Origin: Caldilineaceae bacterium
GTDB lineage: Bacteria; Chloroflexota; Anaerolineae; Caldilineales; Caldilineaceae
Assembly (NCBI GenBank): GCA_022842065.1
Contig: JALHQH010000055.1
Location: forward strand, 1 to 64,000
Length of the DNA stretch: 64,000 bases
Direction of reading: 5' to 3'
Of this stretch, positions 9,304-19,185 are shown piece by piece. The stretch's first letter is position 1, and the number at the start of each line of letters is the position of its first letter. Position numbers and translations under genes: made by a program. The notes beneath the pieces were generated by a model, which was not told the DNA's origin, did not search any database, and saw only the letters and a list, made by a program, of their open reading frames with translations.

Positions 9304-11121
9304 CGCGATCAGTCCGTTGATGGTTTGTTGCAACAGCGCAATGTCAATCGGTTTTTGCAGCCAGGTCACTTCACCGCCCTGCAGTTGGCTTTTGATGACG
9401 GCATCCGGTTGATAGCCGGTCGCAATAATCACTTTTACGTGTGGATTCAACGCCCGCAATGCGTTGGTCAACATAATCCCACTCATCTGCGGCATGGTGA
9501 GATCGGTAAGCACGAGCGCGATTTCATGGCGATGTTGCTGATAGAGTTTAAGCGCCTCATCACCGGCAAGGGCAGAAAAGACCTGATAGTCTAACATGCC
9601 TAACAAGTCGGTCAACATATTGACGACCATTTCATTGTCGTCAACGACAAGCAGTGTTGCGTGATTGCCGGTTGCCGGCAAAGCGCTAACGGCTATCGCG
9701 GCCTGAGCAGACACCATAGGGGACGCACCCGGTACAACCGCGCCCACAACCACGCCCGGTACAACCGCATCGGCCAGGCGTGGCAAATAAAGGATAAAAC
9801 TTGTCCCTTTGCCAAGTTCGGTCACGACCTCGATTTCGCCGCCATGCTGTTTGATAATGCCATACACCTGGGCCAACCCCAGCCCGCTGCCTTGTGGGGC
9901 GTGGGTCGTAAAAAAGGGTTCAAAAATATGTGGTAGCACCTCTGGTGCAATGCCCGGTCCGTTATCGGTGACAATCAGCATTACCCACGCGCCGGGGCCG
10001 ATCACGGTGGCGGCGGTGATCTCCTGCGCTGTGAGATCCAGCTGTGCCAAATCAATGCTCACCGCGCCACCTTGTGGCATCACATCCCTGGCATTGTTAA
10101 TCAGGTTAATCAGTACCTCTTGCAACTGGGCAATATTCCCATTGACATGACAATCTGCTTCACATGGATGCAACGTCAGTTGAATGTTGTTGCCCAAGCT
10201 GTGGGCGAGCATCGTCGTGAGGTTAACCAGCAAGGCGTACAGATCGAGCGGGCTGTGGACGGCCTTTGATTGCCGGCTGAAATCGAGGATCTGTTGCACC
10301 AACTTGGCGGCATAGGCGGCTTGCTCTTTAATGATCAGCAAGCGGCTGTGTGTGCTGCTTTCAACCGTCGTTTGGTGTAACAACAAGCCCGTATAACTGC
10401 TAATCACGGTCAAAATGTTATTAAAATCATGGGCAACGCCGGCGGCTAATTGGCCCACCGCGGCCAGCCGCTCTTGTTGCAGCAACTTTGCTTGGGCAGT
10501 ATGCAGTTGCGTCAATGCGCTGGTTAGCTGTTCGTTGCTGACCAGGAGTGCAGCCTCACTCTGCTTACGGGGGGTAATATCACTGATAATCGTGCGATAG
10601 CCCGCGTTTTGCCCTGGGCGGATGCTGATAGTGCGACTTTCCAGTTGGGCATAAAAAGGTGTGGCGTTGGCATAGGTCAGGCGTAATTCAACCCGCTGCA
10701 GCGCTTGGGGGTCGGCGAAGAGCCGGCGACGGTGTTGGTAGAGGAGATCTTGATCGGCCGGGAAAACAAAATTGGCTAAAGGTTGCTGGGCTAAATCGGC
10801 ACGCGGCACGCCCAATAACAGCGCGCTGGTGAGATTCGCTTGTTCAATCAGCCCGTTGACGCCAATGGTCAGATAACCAACCGGGGCAAAGTCATACAGC
10901 TCGCGATATTGATCGCGCGCTTCACTGAGCTGGACCTGGGTTTGCCGCAGCTCTTCGTTCTGCATCTCCAATTCAATTTGATGCACTTGCAATTCGTAGA
11001 TTAGTGCTTTTACCGCTTGTGGGTGATATGCTTCGCCGGCATTCAATTTGGACTGCACCGCAGCTTCGGCCTGTTGCCGTAAAACAGCCAATCGACCTGC
11101 CGAAATCTTATCGTTTGTCAT
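9298..11121 (-). CDS. PAS hybrid histidine kinase with C-terminal receiver
   Basis: The 607-residue protein has an N-terminal coiled coil (1-70), a PAS domain (about 72-190), a dimerisation/phosphoacceptor segment with GVAHDFNN (His231), then an ATPase domain with LINLINNARD (N box), VTDNGPGIAPEVLPHIFEPFF and GSGLGLAQVYGII. After a linker a receiver domain (about 483-605) carries the acidic pair in VVDDNE and the phospho-acceptor Asp540 in LTDLTMP. No membrane segment is present, so it is cytoplasmic. It overlaps the CheB-CheR gene by 14 bases, so the two are co-translated and probably work in one signalling path. Confidence 0.92.
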   Translation of the reverse strand: MTNDKISAGRLAVLRQQAEAAVQSKLNAGEAYHPQAVKALIYELQVHQIELEMQNEELRQTQVQLSEARDQYRELYDFAPVGYLTIGVNGLIEQANLTSALLLGVPRADLAQQPLANFVFPADQDLLYQHRRRLFADPQALQRVELRLTYANATPFYAQLESRTISIRPGQNAGYRTIISDITPRKQSEAALLVSNEQLTSALTQLHTAQAKLLQQERLAAVGQLAAGVAHDFNNILTVISSYTGLLLHQTTVESSTHSRLLIIKEQAAYAAKLVQQILDFSRQSKAVHSPLDLYALLVNLTTMLAHSLGNNIQLTLHPCEADCHVNGNIAQLQEVLINLINNARDVMPQGGAVSIDLAQLDLTAQEITAATVIGPGAWVMLIVTDNGPGIAPEVLPHIFEPFFTTHAPQGSGLGLAQVYGIIKQHGGEIEVVTELGKGTSFILYLPRLADAVVPGVVVGAVVPGASPMVSAQAAIAVSALPATGNHATLLVVDDNEMVVNMLTDLLGMLDYQVFSALAGDEALKLYQQHRHEIALVLTDLTMPQMSGIMLTNALRALNPHVKVIIATGYQPDAVIKSQLQGGEVTWLQKPIDIALLQQTINGLIAR

Positions 11122-14100
11122 TTTCTAGCCTATTCTGGGCGATTATACCCAGTCCCGATGGCAGTTGTTTTTCGGTGGTGGCGATGGCATAGGGCGCGCC
11201 ATTCTGATCCACCAAGATCGTGGCCGTGAGCAAGATATTCACGGTCGTTCCATTCCGACAACGATGGGCAATTTCCAAGGGGGATACAATATCGCCCTGC
11301 CGCAAGCGCGCAAGTAAATTGACGATGGCGGCCTGCGGCGCGAGGTCAATCATATCAAAAATCTTCATCGTCAGCGCGTCGCTTTCGCGCCAACCATAGA
11401 GCCGCTCTGCCCCAGGATTCCAGGCCAAAATTTCCCCATCAAAATTGAGCACAGTAATCGCATCATACGCATCGCGGACGACCACGGCCAAACGCTCAAT
11501 CATTTTACGCTCGGTAATATCTTCTTGCACAATCACCAGACCGGTAATCATCAGGTCGGCAGCCTTTAAAGGCGAGATCGAAACCGCGGCCCAATAGGGC
11601 GTACCCTGCTTCTTTTTACTTTGCCATTCGCCACGCCACGGTTGACCGGCCAGCGCTTGGGCGACGATCTGCGGGTAATGCGCTTGGTCGGCGGCCACCA
11701 ACCAGTCGGTCAGCGGTCGGCCGACGGCATCCGCCACTGTGTAGCCGGTTGTCGCCGTCACCTGTGTATTGATGTATTGGATGATGCCGGTGCGGTCGGT
11801 GATGATGACCAGATTGGGACTTTGCGCCACCACTTGGGTCAACTGGCGCAACGCATCTTCCACTTTTTTCTGCTCGGTAACGTTGACAAAGGTGATGACC
11901 GCGCCTTCAATCACATTGTTAACATTGCGGTAGGGGCTAATGCGCAACAGATACCAGCGCCCGGCAGTCGTCTCAACCGTGTGCTCCTGTGGAATCAAGG
12001 TCTCTAGTACCTGTTGGATATCTTGAATGAGCGTACTATACTTTAGATTGGTGACAATATGATGGACTGGGCGACCAACATCGCTCTGAATGAGATGAAT
12101 CACCTGGGTCACCGCCGGTGTAAAGCGCTGCACCCGGAGCTCGAAATCCAGAAAGATCATCCCAATTTGGGTGCCGGCCAATAGGTTACTCAAATCACCG
12201 TTGACGCGTGAGACTTCTTCAATTTTCTGCTGCAATTCAGTGTTAACGGTCAGTAATTCCTCATTGACCGATTGCAGTTCTTCTTTGGCGGTCTCCAGCT
12301 CTTCATTGGTTGATTGTAATTCTTCGTTGGCCGACTGCAACTCTTCATTCGTCGATTGCAGCTCTTCGTTAGCCGTTTCCAATTCCTCGACCGTCGTCTG
12401 TAAATACGCTTCTTTTGTTTGCAGCTCCCGTTCTAAACGCGCGATCTGCTCATCTTTATTCGGCAACGCGGGCGGCACGGCGCTTGCCCCGCGCGCCTGT
12501 GTACTGGCTGGCACGGCGGCAAGCACGACCAACACTAAACCAGGCATGGTCGCTGGTGTGGTGATTGGCTTCACCGTCAAGTTAACCCTGTGAATGGTCT
12601 CATCGACCTTGACCGATAACCCCTCAATGGTGACCGGCACTTTGTGCTGGAAAACTTTGCGCACAGCGGCCGTCAATTCCATGCGCAGGCCAGGACGCGC
12701 CATTTTCAGCAAATTGAGTGTTGCATCACCGGGTGATGGCTCCAAATAGTGGCCGGTTCGCCCATGCACATAGAGAATCTCAGCTTGTTCATTGATCAGA
12801 ATCGATGCAGGGGTGTGGTGCGTAAGCAATTCTTGCTCGGCCACCTGGCGAAAAGTGGGCTTGGGCAAGTTGTCGACGCTTCGGCTGGGCGCGGCCGCGG
12901 TTAGTGTGGGCCGGATCGCTGGTGTCGTAAAATTGAGCGCCGGTCGCGCTTTTCTGGCTAACCCTTGACGCTGGAAGAGCTTCCATTTACGGTCAAGCGT
13001 CATAAAAAGATCACCAAACTCACCGACTGTTTCCGAATTACCCAGCAATAAAAAGCCATCGGGATTCAGCGCATAGTGAAAGAGGGGAATGAGCTTCTGC
13101 TGCGCGGCGCTATCCAAGTAGATCAGCAGATTGCGACAGCTGATCAGATCAACCTTGGAGAAGGGCGGATCTTCCACTACATTTTGGGTGGCAAAGACGA
13201 TCATGTCGCGGATCGTCTTCTTGACGACAAATCCACCGTTTTCTTGCGTAAAAAAGCGCTGCAAGCGTTCTGGCGAGAGATCGGCGCTGATTCCTTCGGC
13301 ATAGATCCCGGCGCGCGCTTTGTTAATCGCCAGGTCATCAATATCCGTCGCAAAGATCAGCACTTTGGGTGAATGGTTAGATTGACCCTGCTGTTCGCGA
13401 AACAACATGGCCAACGAATAAGCTTCTTCACCGGTGGAACAGCCGGGTACCCAAATGCGCAGCGGCTGGTCAAAGGCAAGGTTAGCCAAAAGTTTGGGTA
13501 TGACTGTTTCGCCCAGCACCGCAAAGGCGTCCGGATCGCGAAAAAAGTGGGTAACACCAATCATTAAATCGCGAAAGAGGATTTCGATCTCTTGTGGATG
13601 TTCCTGTAAAAAGCGCACATAGTCGGCCAATTGCCCGATCTGATTAACCACCATGCGTCTTTCGATCCGGCGCTGGATCGTCTTCGGCTTGTAATAAGAA
13701 AAATCATGCCCCGTGTGCGCGCGCAACAAAATAAAGATCTTTTGCAGCGCGTCACTTGTAACCGCTTCGCGCAGCGGCACATCTGTCGTCATGCTGGTCG
13801 GTAACAGGTGACTAAAGAGCTGTTGGACATAGGCCAAAAGTTTGGCCGGCATCTGGGCCGGTGCTAAGACATAGTCGCTTACATCAGTGGCAATGGCGCT
13901 GCGCGGCATGCCATCATACTGGGCACTCTGCGGTTCTTGCACCATGACCATGCCCCCCTCACCCGCAATTGCGCGTGCGCCCAACGCGCCATCGCTGCCC
14001 GTCCCGGACAGGATAATGCCGATCGCGTGCTCATGTAAATCAGAAGCAAGGGAACGAAAAAAGCTATCGATCGGCAGGCGGTGACCACGCAATGCTTGCG

Positions 14101-14479
14101 GGGTAAAGAGATGTAGCCGCCCATGCAACAGTGCCATCTCATAATCTGGGGGAATAACATAGATGTGATTCGGCTCGATGGCCAGCCCATCGGTCACCTG
14201 GTGTACAGGCATTGGGGTAAAACGGCGAATCAGCTCCGCCAAGAGACTTTTTGTGGTTGGCTGGAGGTGCTGCACGAGGACAAAAGCGATGCCAGCCTGG
14301 GCCGGCATCGCCGTAAAAAATGCTTCAAAGGCTTCTAGCCCACCCGCCGACGCGCCGATCCCGACAATCGGAAAAGTCGGCGGTAACGACTGTACTTGTG
14401 GCACCGCGCTTGGTGTTTGGGCGCGGTTACGCGACGTACGCCGGCGCTTTACATCAGGCACTTTGGTTCGTTTATTCAT
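11108..14479 (-). CDS. CheB-CheR fusion with PAS domains
   Basis: From the ATG at 14479 (a GTG lies six codons upstream) there are 1123 residues. A CheB methylesterase domain (about 35-225) shows the catalytic serine in GIGASAGG (Ser44), histidine in VQHLQP and aspartate in GTGSDG. A CheR methyltransferase domain (about 245-520) follows, with VTHFFRDPDAF and the SAM loop VPGCSTGEEAYSLAM. A region around 640-760 forms a coiled coil of repeated ANEELQSTNEELQS-type heptads, followed by two to three PAS domains, the last clear one starting near 1000. No chemoreceptor or CheA lies nearby, so a non-chemotaxis sensory role with the overlapping kinase is likely. Confidence 0.92.
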   Translation of the reverse strand: MNKRTKVPDVKRRRTSRNRAQTPSAVPQVQSLPPTFPIVGIGASAGGLEAFEAFFTAMPAQAGIAFVLVQHLQPTTKSLLAELIRRFTPMPVHQVTDGLAIEPNHIYVIPPDYEMALLHGRLHLFTPQALRGHRLPIDSFFRSLASDLHEHAIGIILSGTGSDGALGARAIAGEGGMVMVQEPQSAQYDGMPRSAIATDVSDYVLAPAQMPAKLLAYVQQLFSHLLPTSMTTDVPLREAVTSDALQKIFILLRAHTGHDFSYYKPKTIQRRIERRMVVNQIGQLADYVRFLQEHPQEIEILFRDLMIGVTHFFRDPDAFAVLGETVIPKLLANLAFDQPLRIWVPGCSTGEEAYSLAMLFREQQGQSNHSPKVLIFATDIDDLAINKARAGIYAEGISADLSPERLQRFFTQENGGFVVKKTIRDMIVFATQNVVEDPPFSKVDLISCRNLLIYLDSAAQQKLIPLFHYALNPDGFLLLGNSETVGEFGDLFMTLDRKWKLFQRQGLARKARPALNFTTPAIRPTLTAAAPSRSVDNLPKPTFRQVAEQELLTHHTPASILINEQAEILYVHGRTGHYLEPSPGDATLNLLKMARPGLRMELTAAVRKVFQHKVPVTIEGLSVKVDETIHRVNLTVKPITTPATMPGLVLVVLAAVPASTQARGASAVPPALPNKDEQIARLERELQTKEAYLQTTVEELETANEELQSTNEELQSANEELQSTNEELETAKEELQSVNEELLTVNTELQQKIEEVSRVNGDLSNLLAGTQIGMIFLDFELRVQRFTPAVTQVIHLIQSDVGRPVHHIVTNLKYSTLIQDIQQVLETLIPQEHTVETTAGRWYLLRISPYRNVNNVIEGAVITFVNVTEQKKVEDALRQLTQVVAQSPNLVIITDRTGIIQYINTQVTATTGYTVADAVGRPLTDWLVAADQAHYPQIVAQALAGQPWRGEWQSKKKQGTPYWAAVSISPLKAADLMITGLVIVQEDITERKMIERLAVVVRDAYDAITVLNFDGEILAWNPGAERLYGWRESDALTMKIFDMIDLAPQAAIVNLLARLRQGDIVSPLEIAHRCRNGTTVNILLTATILVDQNGAPYAIATTEKQLPSGLGIIAQNRLENDKR

Positions 14480-14803
14480 TGATGAGGTGTCTTCCACATA
14501 AGCACCGATCCCTCGCTGCGGTTACAGGGTAGGTTGCTTATCTAAATGAAGAAAATCTTACCAATCGAATTATACTTCCCTGGCCTGGGAAACCCTAATG
14601 GCTATAAGTGTTAGTCATGTTGTCGCATATTTTGTTGGATATATTTAAGCAAAACCATCTTCCCACGTTGAGCAGGCAGTTGCTCCCTAAAACGCTGGCC
14701 CGTATGGATCAAATGGGATTGGTAAGTGCGCTCGTTTTGAAAAGGGTAGCAGCAACAATGTGGGCGGTCACAGCCGTCGACGCGCCGCCGGAAAGGCGGA
14801 TCT

Positions 14804-15937
14804 TCAGCCGCTGCCGGCAGCAGCGACGAGCGTGCCTAACTGCCCCGGCTCAAGCGCCACGCCCAACCCCGGCCCTTGGGGTACCCTGATCGACCAACCG
14901 GCGGTGATTAGTGGCTCCGTCAGAGCATGCGCCGTGTGAAAGAGCGGCCCGACAATGTCCGCCGCATAGCGTTCGACCGCGATGTTGGGCAAGGCGACAG
15001 TCACATGCGCCATCGCCGCCGAGGCAATATCCCACTCCAGATTGCTCCCAATCGTACAGTGGACCCCCGCCGCCTCGGCCATGCTCACAATCGCGACTGT
15101 GTTTAGGATGCCCCCATGTTTGCCAGGGTAGACGCTGATAATGTCCGCCGCGCCCTTTTGGATACAGGCCAAGGCATCTTGCATGGTAAAGATCGCCTCA
15201 TCGGCCATGACGGGGAGGCGGATCTGGCTACGCACGCGCGCCAGCCCGTCGAGATCCAGCCGATGGACCGGCTGCTCCACAAAGGCGACACCATACTCTT
15301 CCAGCCGAGGCGCGGCGCGGATTGCGTCGTTGACCGACCAGCCACCATTGGCATCCACCGTCAGCCGTATGTCGGGACCGATGGCGTCACGCACCTGCGC
15401 GATGCGCGCCAGGTCAAAATCGAGCGGATCATGCCCTACCTTTAGCTTGATCGTGCGGCAGCCCTCTTCGACAATGCGTTTGGCTGCCGCGGCTGATGCC
15501 ACCGGCCCAACCGGCATGACCGGGAAGCGCAGCGGCAGTTCAAAGGAGCGCACTGCGCCGCCGAGCAGTTGATAGAGCGGTACGTCCAACGCCTTCCCCA
15601 GAATGTCAAAGAGTGCCATTTCAAGCCCAGCTTTGGCAAAGGGGTTGGCAAAAGTCCGCCCGATCTTGGCCATACAGTGGCGGATCTGTCGTGGATCTTC
15701 CCCGATCAGCTTGGGCGCTAGATGTAGATCGATGACCGCCTGCGCCCCCAGGTAGGTCTCCCCACTCCAATCAGGTGAGCCATTGACCTCGCCAATGCCT
15801 TCAATGCCCGCATCGGTCTGTATGCGGATCAGCACAATGTGCGAGGTAAACCGAAAACCCTTCGTCTCTGTCACCTCCCCCACCCGCCGGTCAACGCCAA
15901 TGCGCAGGGGGATCGTTTCAATTGCCGTAATCTTCAT
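14804..15937 (-). CDS. Mandelate racemase/muconate lactonizing enzyme family protein
   Basis: The ATG at 15937 has AAGGA five bases upstream and gives 377 residues, typical of the family. The barrel shows the KLKVGHD lysine motif near residue 165 (general base), metal ligands in LTVDANGGW, VEQPV and MADEAI, and KHGGI near 270 as the second acid/base lysine. The family abstracts the proton alpha to a carboxylate, giving racemases, cycloisomerases, dipeptide epimerases or sugar-acid dehydratases. It is the last gene of the catabolic island. The 14480-14803 gap beyond it contains nothing recognised except a short GC-rich inverted repeat near 14790-14830. Confidence 0.88.
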   Translation of the reverse strand: MKITAIETIPLRIGVDRRVGEVTETKGFRFTSHIVLIRIQTDAGIEGIGEVNGSPDWSGETYLGAQAVIDLHLAPKLIGEDPRQIRHCMAKIGRTFANPFAKAGLEMALFDILGKALDVPLYQLLGGAVRSFELPLRFPVMPVGPVASAAAAKRIVEEGCRTIKLKVGHDPLDFDLARIAQVRDAIGPDIRLTVDANGGWSVNDAIRAAPRLEEYGVAFVEQPVHRLDLDGLARVRSQIRLPVMADEAIFTMQDALACIQKGAADIISVYPGKHGGILNTVAIVSMAEAAGVHCTIGSNLEWDIASAAMAHVTVALPNIAVERYAADIVGPLFHTAHALTEPLITAGWSIRVPQGPGLGVALEPGQLGTLVAAAGSG

Positions 15938-15960
15938 CGCAATCCTTCTTATCTGCTTAG

Positions 15961-16072
15961 TGACAAGGTGGCAGGGTGACATGGTGAAGGGGTGAAGGGG
16001 TGACAAGGTGAAATTTACCCTTCACCTTGTCACCCCTTCACCCTGCCACCATGTCACCCTGTCACCTTGTCA
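15961..16072. repeat. Palindrome built of GTGACAAG-like octamers
   Basis: Arms of 52 bases (15961-16012, 16021-16072) match with only a few mismatches around an eight-base loop. Each arm is itself a run of octamers of the type GTGACAAG, GTGACATG, GTGAAGGG. The right arm overlaps the creatininase stop codon. Confidence 0.85.
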
Positions 16073-16834
16073 TCTGCTCTCTCCATAAAACTCGACCATT
16101 GCCGCGGCCAGTGCTTCGACAATCGCGGTCCAGTACGCTTTGCCCAGGTCGGCGTCGCCGCGGTCGGGGCTGTCGCTGTAGCCGTCGATTGTTTGCCAAG
16201 AGCCATGTTGCTCGGCGCGATAGGGGCGATAGAAACTGCGCGGGTCAGAGCCAACCACGTGATCGCGATGGGGGCGCGGCTCTTGCACCAGATCGGGATA
16301 GAGTGCCAGGATCAACGAGGTCTCAAACGCGCCGGCGTGACCGGGCAAGCGCCCCGGCTGATGCGCATCGAGCGCCACTAGCGCATCCCAGGCCACCGTC
16401 CAATAGGAGGCGGCGGCGATGCTCACCGGGTGTTTGAGTGCCAGATCGCGGGCGACCAATTGCACCAATTCATTGTTACCCCCATGACCGTTGACAATAA
16501 AAATCTTGCGAAAGCCGCTGATAATCAACGACTCGGCCAGTTCATAGACAATGCGATAATAGCCCTCGGTGCTCAACGACATGGTGCCGCCAAAGGGCAG
16601 ATGATGTTGTGATGAGCCAAAGGGCAAAGTCGGCGCAACCAGGACAGGGATCTGCCCCGCGGCCTGTTGTGCCGCATTGCGCGCCAGCGATTCAACCGTG
16701 AGATAATCGGTCCCCACGGGCAGGTGTGGCCCATGTTGTTCCAACGCTCCCACCGGCCAGACGAGCAGCGTCTCGGCCGCCTGTTCGCGAGCAACGGTGC
16801 GGGTAATTTCCTGTAAGAGCAGACGCTTTGTCAT
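16070..16834 (-). CDS. Creatininase family amidohydrolase
   Basis: The 254-residue protein carries the creatininase metal-site motifs: EQHGPHLPVGTD near residue 32, SSQHHLPFGGT near 74, NGHGGN near 115, and GHAGAFETSL near 165. Family members hydrolyse cyclic or linear amides (creatinine, guanidino or formamide compounds, the 3-dehydro-scyllo-inosose hydrolase IolN) in the cytoplasm with Zn or Mn. AAGGA precedes the ATG. It lies within the island between the amidohydrolase and the enolase-superfamily gene. A second, distinct creatininase is at 39345. Confidence 0.9.
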   Translation of the reverse strand: MTKRLLLQEITRTVAREQAAETLLVWPVGALEQHGPHLPVGTDYLTVESLARNAAQQAAGQIPVLVAPTLPFGSSQHHLPFGGTMSLSTEGYYRIVYELAESLIISGFRKIFIVNGHGGNNELVQLVARDLALKHPVSIAAASYWTVAWDALVALDAHQPGRLPGHAGAFETSLILALYPDLVQEPRPHRDHVVGSDPRSFYRPYRAEQHGSWQTIDGYSDSPDRGDADLGKAYWTAIVEALAAAMVEFYGESR

Positions 16835-16857
16835 CGTACATGTTCCTTGCTAAGAAC

Positions 16858-16937
16858 AGAAGGCGGATTTGGCGGATTAGGCGGATTTTCGCTGATTTAT
16901 CCGCGTTCATCCGCCTAATCCGCCAAATCCGCCTTCT
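16858..16937. repeat. Palindrome of GGCGGATTT nonamers
   Basis: Perfect 29-base arms (16858-16886, 16909-16937) flank a 22-base loop. Each arm holds three tandem nonamers GGCGGATTT/GGCGGATTA. Confidence 0.9.
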
Positions 16938-16941
16938 ATTA

Positions 16942-17832
16942 CTACGCCCACTGCGGAAAAAAGCTCTTCCAATTTTCGTAGATGATCAGATCTTGAATCT
17001 CGGTCGGGATCTTGGGCAGCCCGGTGCCCTCCACCGGCTTATTGATCGCGCGCAGGCCGTTGATGACATTCGTGATCGTGCCGGAGGGGAAATCGGAGGC
17101 GAGCAGGATCTTGTGGACCACCCCATACTCCATCGCCGTCGCCATCGCTTGCCAGTAGCGCCAGGGGCGGTAGTGGACGGCGGAAATGTCGGTGTAAAGG
17201 TTGGGACATTTGCGCATCAGCACCACCGTATCGGTCTCCCACGGGTGGCCAAGGTGGGCGATGATCATCTTGAGATCAGGGAAATCCATTGCCACATCTT
17301 CCAATTGCAGGGGCAGCGCCCACTTAAGCTTGGCTTTGCTGGGAAAGGTCGTGCCCTGGTGCCACATGATCGGCAACCCATGCTCCTGGCACTTCTGGAA
17401 AAAGGGCCAATGTTGACGATCCTGCGGGTCAAAGTGCTGATAGGTTGGGCCGAGTTTCATGCCGCGCAGCCCCAGTGTTTTGACACAATAATCAATTTGG
17501 TCGAGACAGTCCGGCTCGTTCGGATCAACCGAAGCCCACCCTTCGAGCTTTTCCGGGTGTTGCCGCACATAGTCGGCGATCAGTTCATTTGGCACCCAGA
17601 TGCCGGTCGCCTTGGCTTGCAGGCCAAAGACCACCACTTTGTCCGCCGGCTGCGAGACCTCCCAATGGTTCTCCGGCGTTGAGTCATACGAGTGCAGATC
17701 CAGCCGCCCGACATAGGCCTCGCCCCCCGAATATTTGAGCTTGATCAACTTGGAGGCCAGCGCTTCCTGGGCATACTCTTCCGCGACGTGATCTGGGTAC
17801 CACATGAGGTGGGTGTGACAATCGACGATCAT
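16942..17832 (-). CDS. Amidohydrolase family 2 protein
   Basis: The 296-residue TIM-barrel protein starts with DCHTHL (first HxH metal pair), then shows MWHQGTT (about 165), AHLGHPW (about 198) and ASDFPSG (about 250), the usual amidohydrolase-2 metal and catalytic positions. Relatives are non-oxidative decarboxylases, hydratases or lactone hydrolases such as 2-pyrone-4,6-dicarboxylate lactonase. AGGAG precedes the ATG. In the island it may open a lactone or remove a carboxylate downstream of the dehydrating enzymes; that is inference. Confidence 0.88.
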   Translation of the reverse strand: MIVDCHTHLMWYPDHVAEEYAQEALASKLIKLKYSGGEAYVGRLDLHSYDSTPENHWEVSQPADKVVVFGLQAKATGIWVPNELIADYVRQHPEKLEGWASVDPNEPDCLDQIDYCVKTLGLRGMKLGPTYQHFDPQDRQHWPFFQKCQEHGLPIMWHQGTTFPSKAKLKWALPLQLEDVAMDFPDLKMIIAHLGHPWETDTVVLMRKCPNLYTDISAVHYRPWRYWQAMATAMEYGVVHKILLASDFPSGTITNVINGLRAINKPVEGTGLPKIPTEIQDLIIYENWKSFFPQWA

Positions 17833-17886
17833 ATTATCTTCTCTCCTGCATGGTTCTACAATGGCAACGTTATGGCTGGGTGGCGA

Positions 17887-17984
17887 CCGGGGTATAGACG
17901 CGGATTCAGGGGACGCGGATCATAGGAACACGGCAGGGGGATATTCGATAATCCGCACCGCCCGAATCCGCGTCTATACCCCGG
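17887..17984. repeat. Inverted repeat, 21-bp perfect arms
   Basis: Arms 17887-17907 and 17964-17984 match exactly and fill the gap between the SelA-like and amidohydrolase genes. The 56-base loop carries a partial second copy of the GACGCGGAT motif. Confidence 0.85.
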
Positions 17985-18000
17985 CTGTAACGCGACCATA

Positions 18001-19185
18001 TCAGTTACCGCCGACAATCGCTTTAACCCGCGCCGCAATCATCAGCTCCTCCCCCTCCTGCAAACCAAAGGGGTGAATGATCACTGCGCCTTGCGCCAAC
18101 TCCCGCTCACCGGGGTGGATCGACGGAGTGCCGGATTTGAGCGCCCAAATGAAATCGTTGCCACTCATGCCCAGCGCTGCCTGGTCGATCTGAATGCGCG
18201 CCAGCGGGAAACCGCCGCGATCCCCATCCGGCGTGATCAGCTCGGCGGTGACATGGGGCGTCCCGTGCAACTCTTCGCAGATGGTCTGGAGTTTGGCCCA
18301 ACAGGCCGCTTTTTCGGCCCCGTGATCGCGCTGAAAGTAGAGGCGCAGCGCCGTCACCAGCCCGATGATCTCCTCTTTGCCCGCTTTGTAACCACGTCCA
18401 ATGCCCTGGCGCGGAACAAAGGCCAAGGCTGCCGGGTCGAGCAGTTGCCGTGGCGCAGTCCATACTTCCGGCGTAAAATCCATATCGAGATGTTGCCAGG
18501 CAATCGCTGAGATCAACGCTTGGCGGCCACAGACAAAACCCGACGCCTGGGGGCCCCGGATATATTTACCCCCGCTAAAGCAGACCAGATCCGCGCCGGC
18601 GGCGACAAACTTGGTGAGATTCTGCGGATCGTCACAGCGCCCGGCTGCATCGACCACCACGGCGATGCCATGCTCGTGGGCCAGGGCGACGACATCCCCA
18701 ATCGCCAACTTGCTCTCCTGCCAGGGTAGGTGAAGAATCGCCACCGTCTGCGCATTGATCGCCGCGGCGATTTCAGCCAGACTGCACGCGTCGTCGCTGC
18801 CCACCTCAATGATCCGTCCACCGGCAGCTTCGACCGCGTGGTCATAATGGTTGCGATGAAAACGGGCCATGATCACTTCATTTTTCATGCCTGTGGTGTT
18901 GGGCAATTGGTCCATCTTGGCCGCATCCAGCCCGGTGATACAGGCTGCAATCGACAGCACCAGGGCGGCCTGCGCCCCCGAGGTGACATAGGCCGCTTCG
19001 GCCCCGGTCATGCCGGCAATCGCCTGGCCGGCGGCGTGCTGCAACTCTTCCATGCAGACAAATTCTCCAGCGGCGGCCTGCATTGCCGCGACGACTTCCG
19101 CGGGCATCAGGCTGCCGCCCAGGCGGGTGAAGGTGCCAATTGCGTTGATAATCGGCCGGACGCCGAGCGTAGCATAGATGCTCAT
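18001..19185 (-). CDS. SelA-like PLP-dependent enzyme
   Basis: The 394-residue fold-type I PLP protein begins GVRPIINAIGTFTRLGGS, as in selenocysteine synthase (SelA) relatives, and has the PLP lysine in CFSGGKYIRGP near residue 210. VVDAAGRCDD near 175 supplies the aspartate that contacts the ring nitrogen. No tRNA-Sec genes are nearby, and the sequence fits the subgroup of SelA-like lyases exemplified by D-glucosaminate-6-phosphate ammonia-lyase rather than true SelA. Its ATG overlaps the stop of the upstream dimethylformamidase-like gene, so they are co-translated. An amino-acid or amino-sugar-acid substrate is the best guess. Confidence 0.8.
   Translation of the reverse strand: MSIYATLGVRPIINAIGTFTRLGGSLMPAEVVAAMQAAAGEFVCMEELQHAAGQAIAGMTGAEAAYVTSGAQAALVLSIAACITGLDAAKMDQLPNTTGMKNEVIMARFHRNHYDHAVEAAGGRIIEVGSDDACSLAEIAAAINAQTVAILHLPWQESKLAIGDVVALAHEHGIAVVVDAAGRCDDPQNLTKFVAAGADLVCFSGGKYIRGPQASGFVCGRQALISAIAWQHLDMDFTPEVWTAPRQLLDPAALAFVPRQGIGRGYKAGKEEIIGLVTALRLYFQRDHGAEKAACWAKLQTICEELHGTPHVTAELITPDGDRGGFPLARIQIDQAALGMSGNDFIWALKSGTPSIHPGERELAQGAVIIHPFGLQEGEELMIAARVKAIVGGN

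Noticed and set aside
18001..19185. Selenocysteine synthase (SelA) and selenoprotein synthesis
   Set aside because: No selB, selD or tRNA-Sec nearby and the sequence fits the SelA-like lyase branch; its operon is catabolic.
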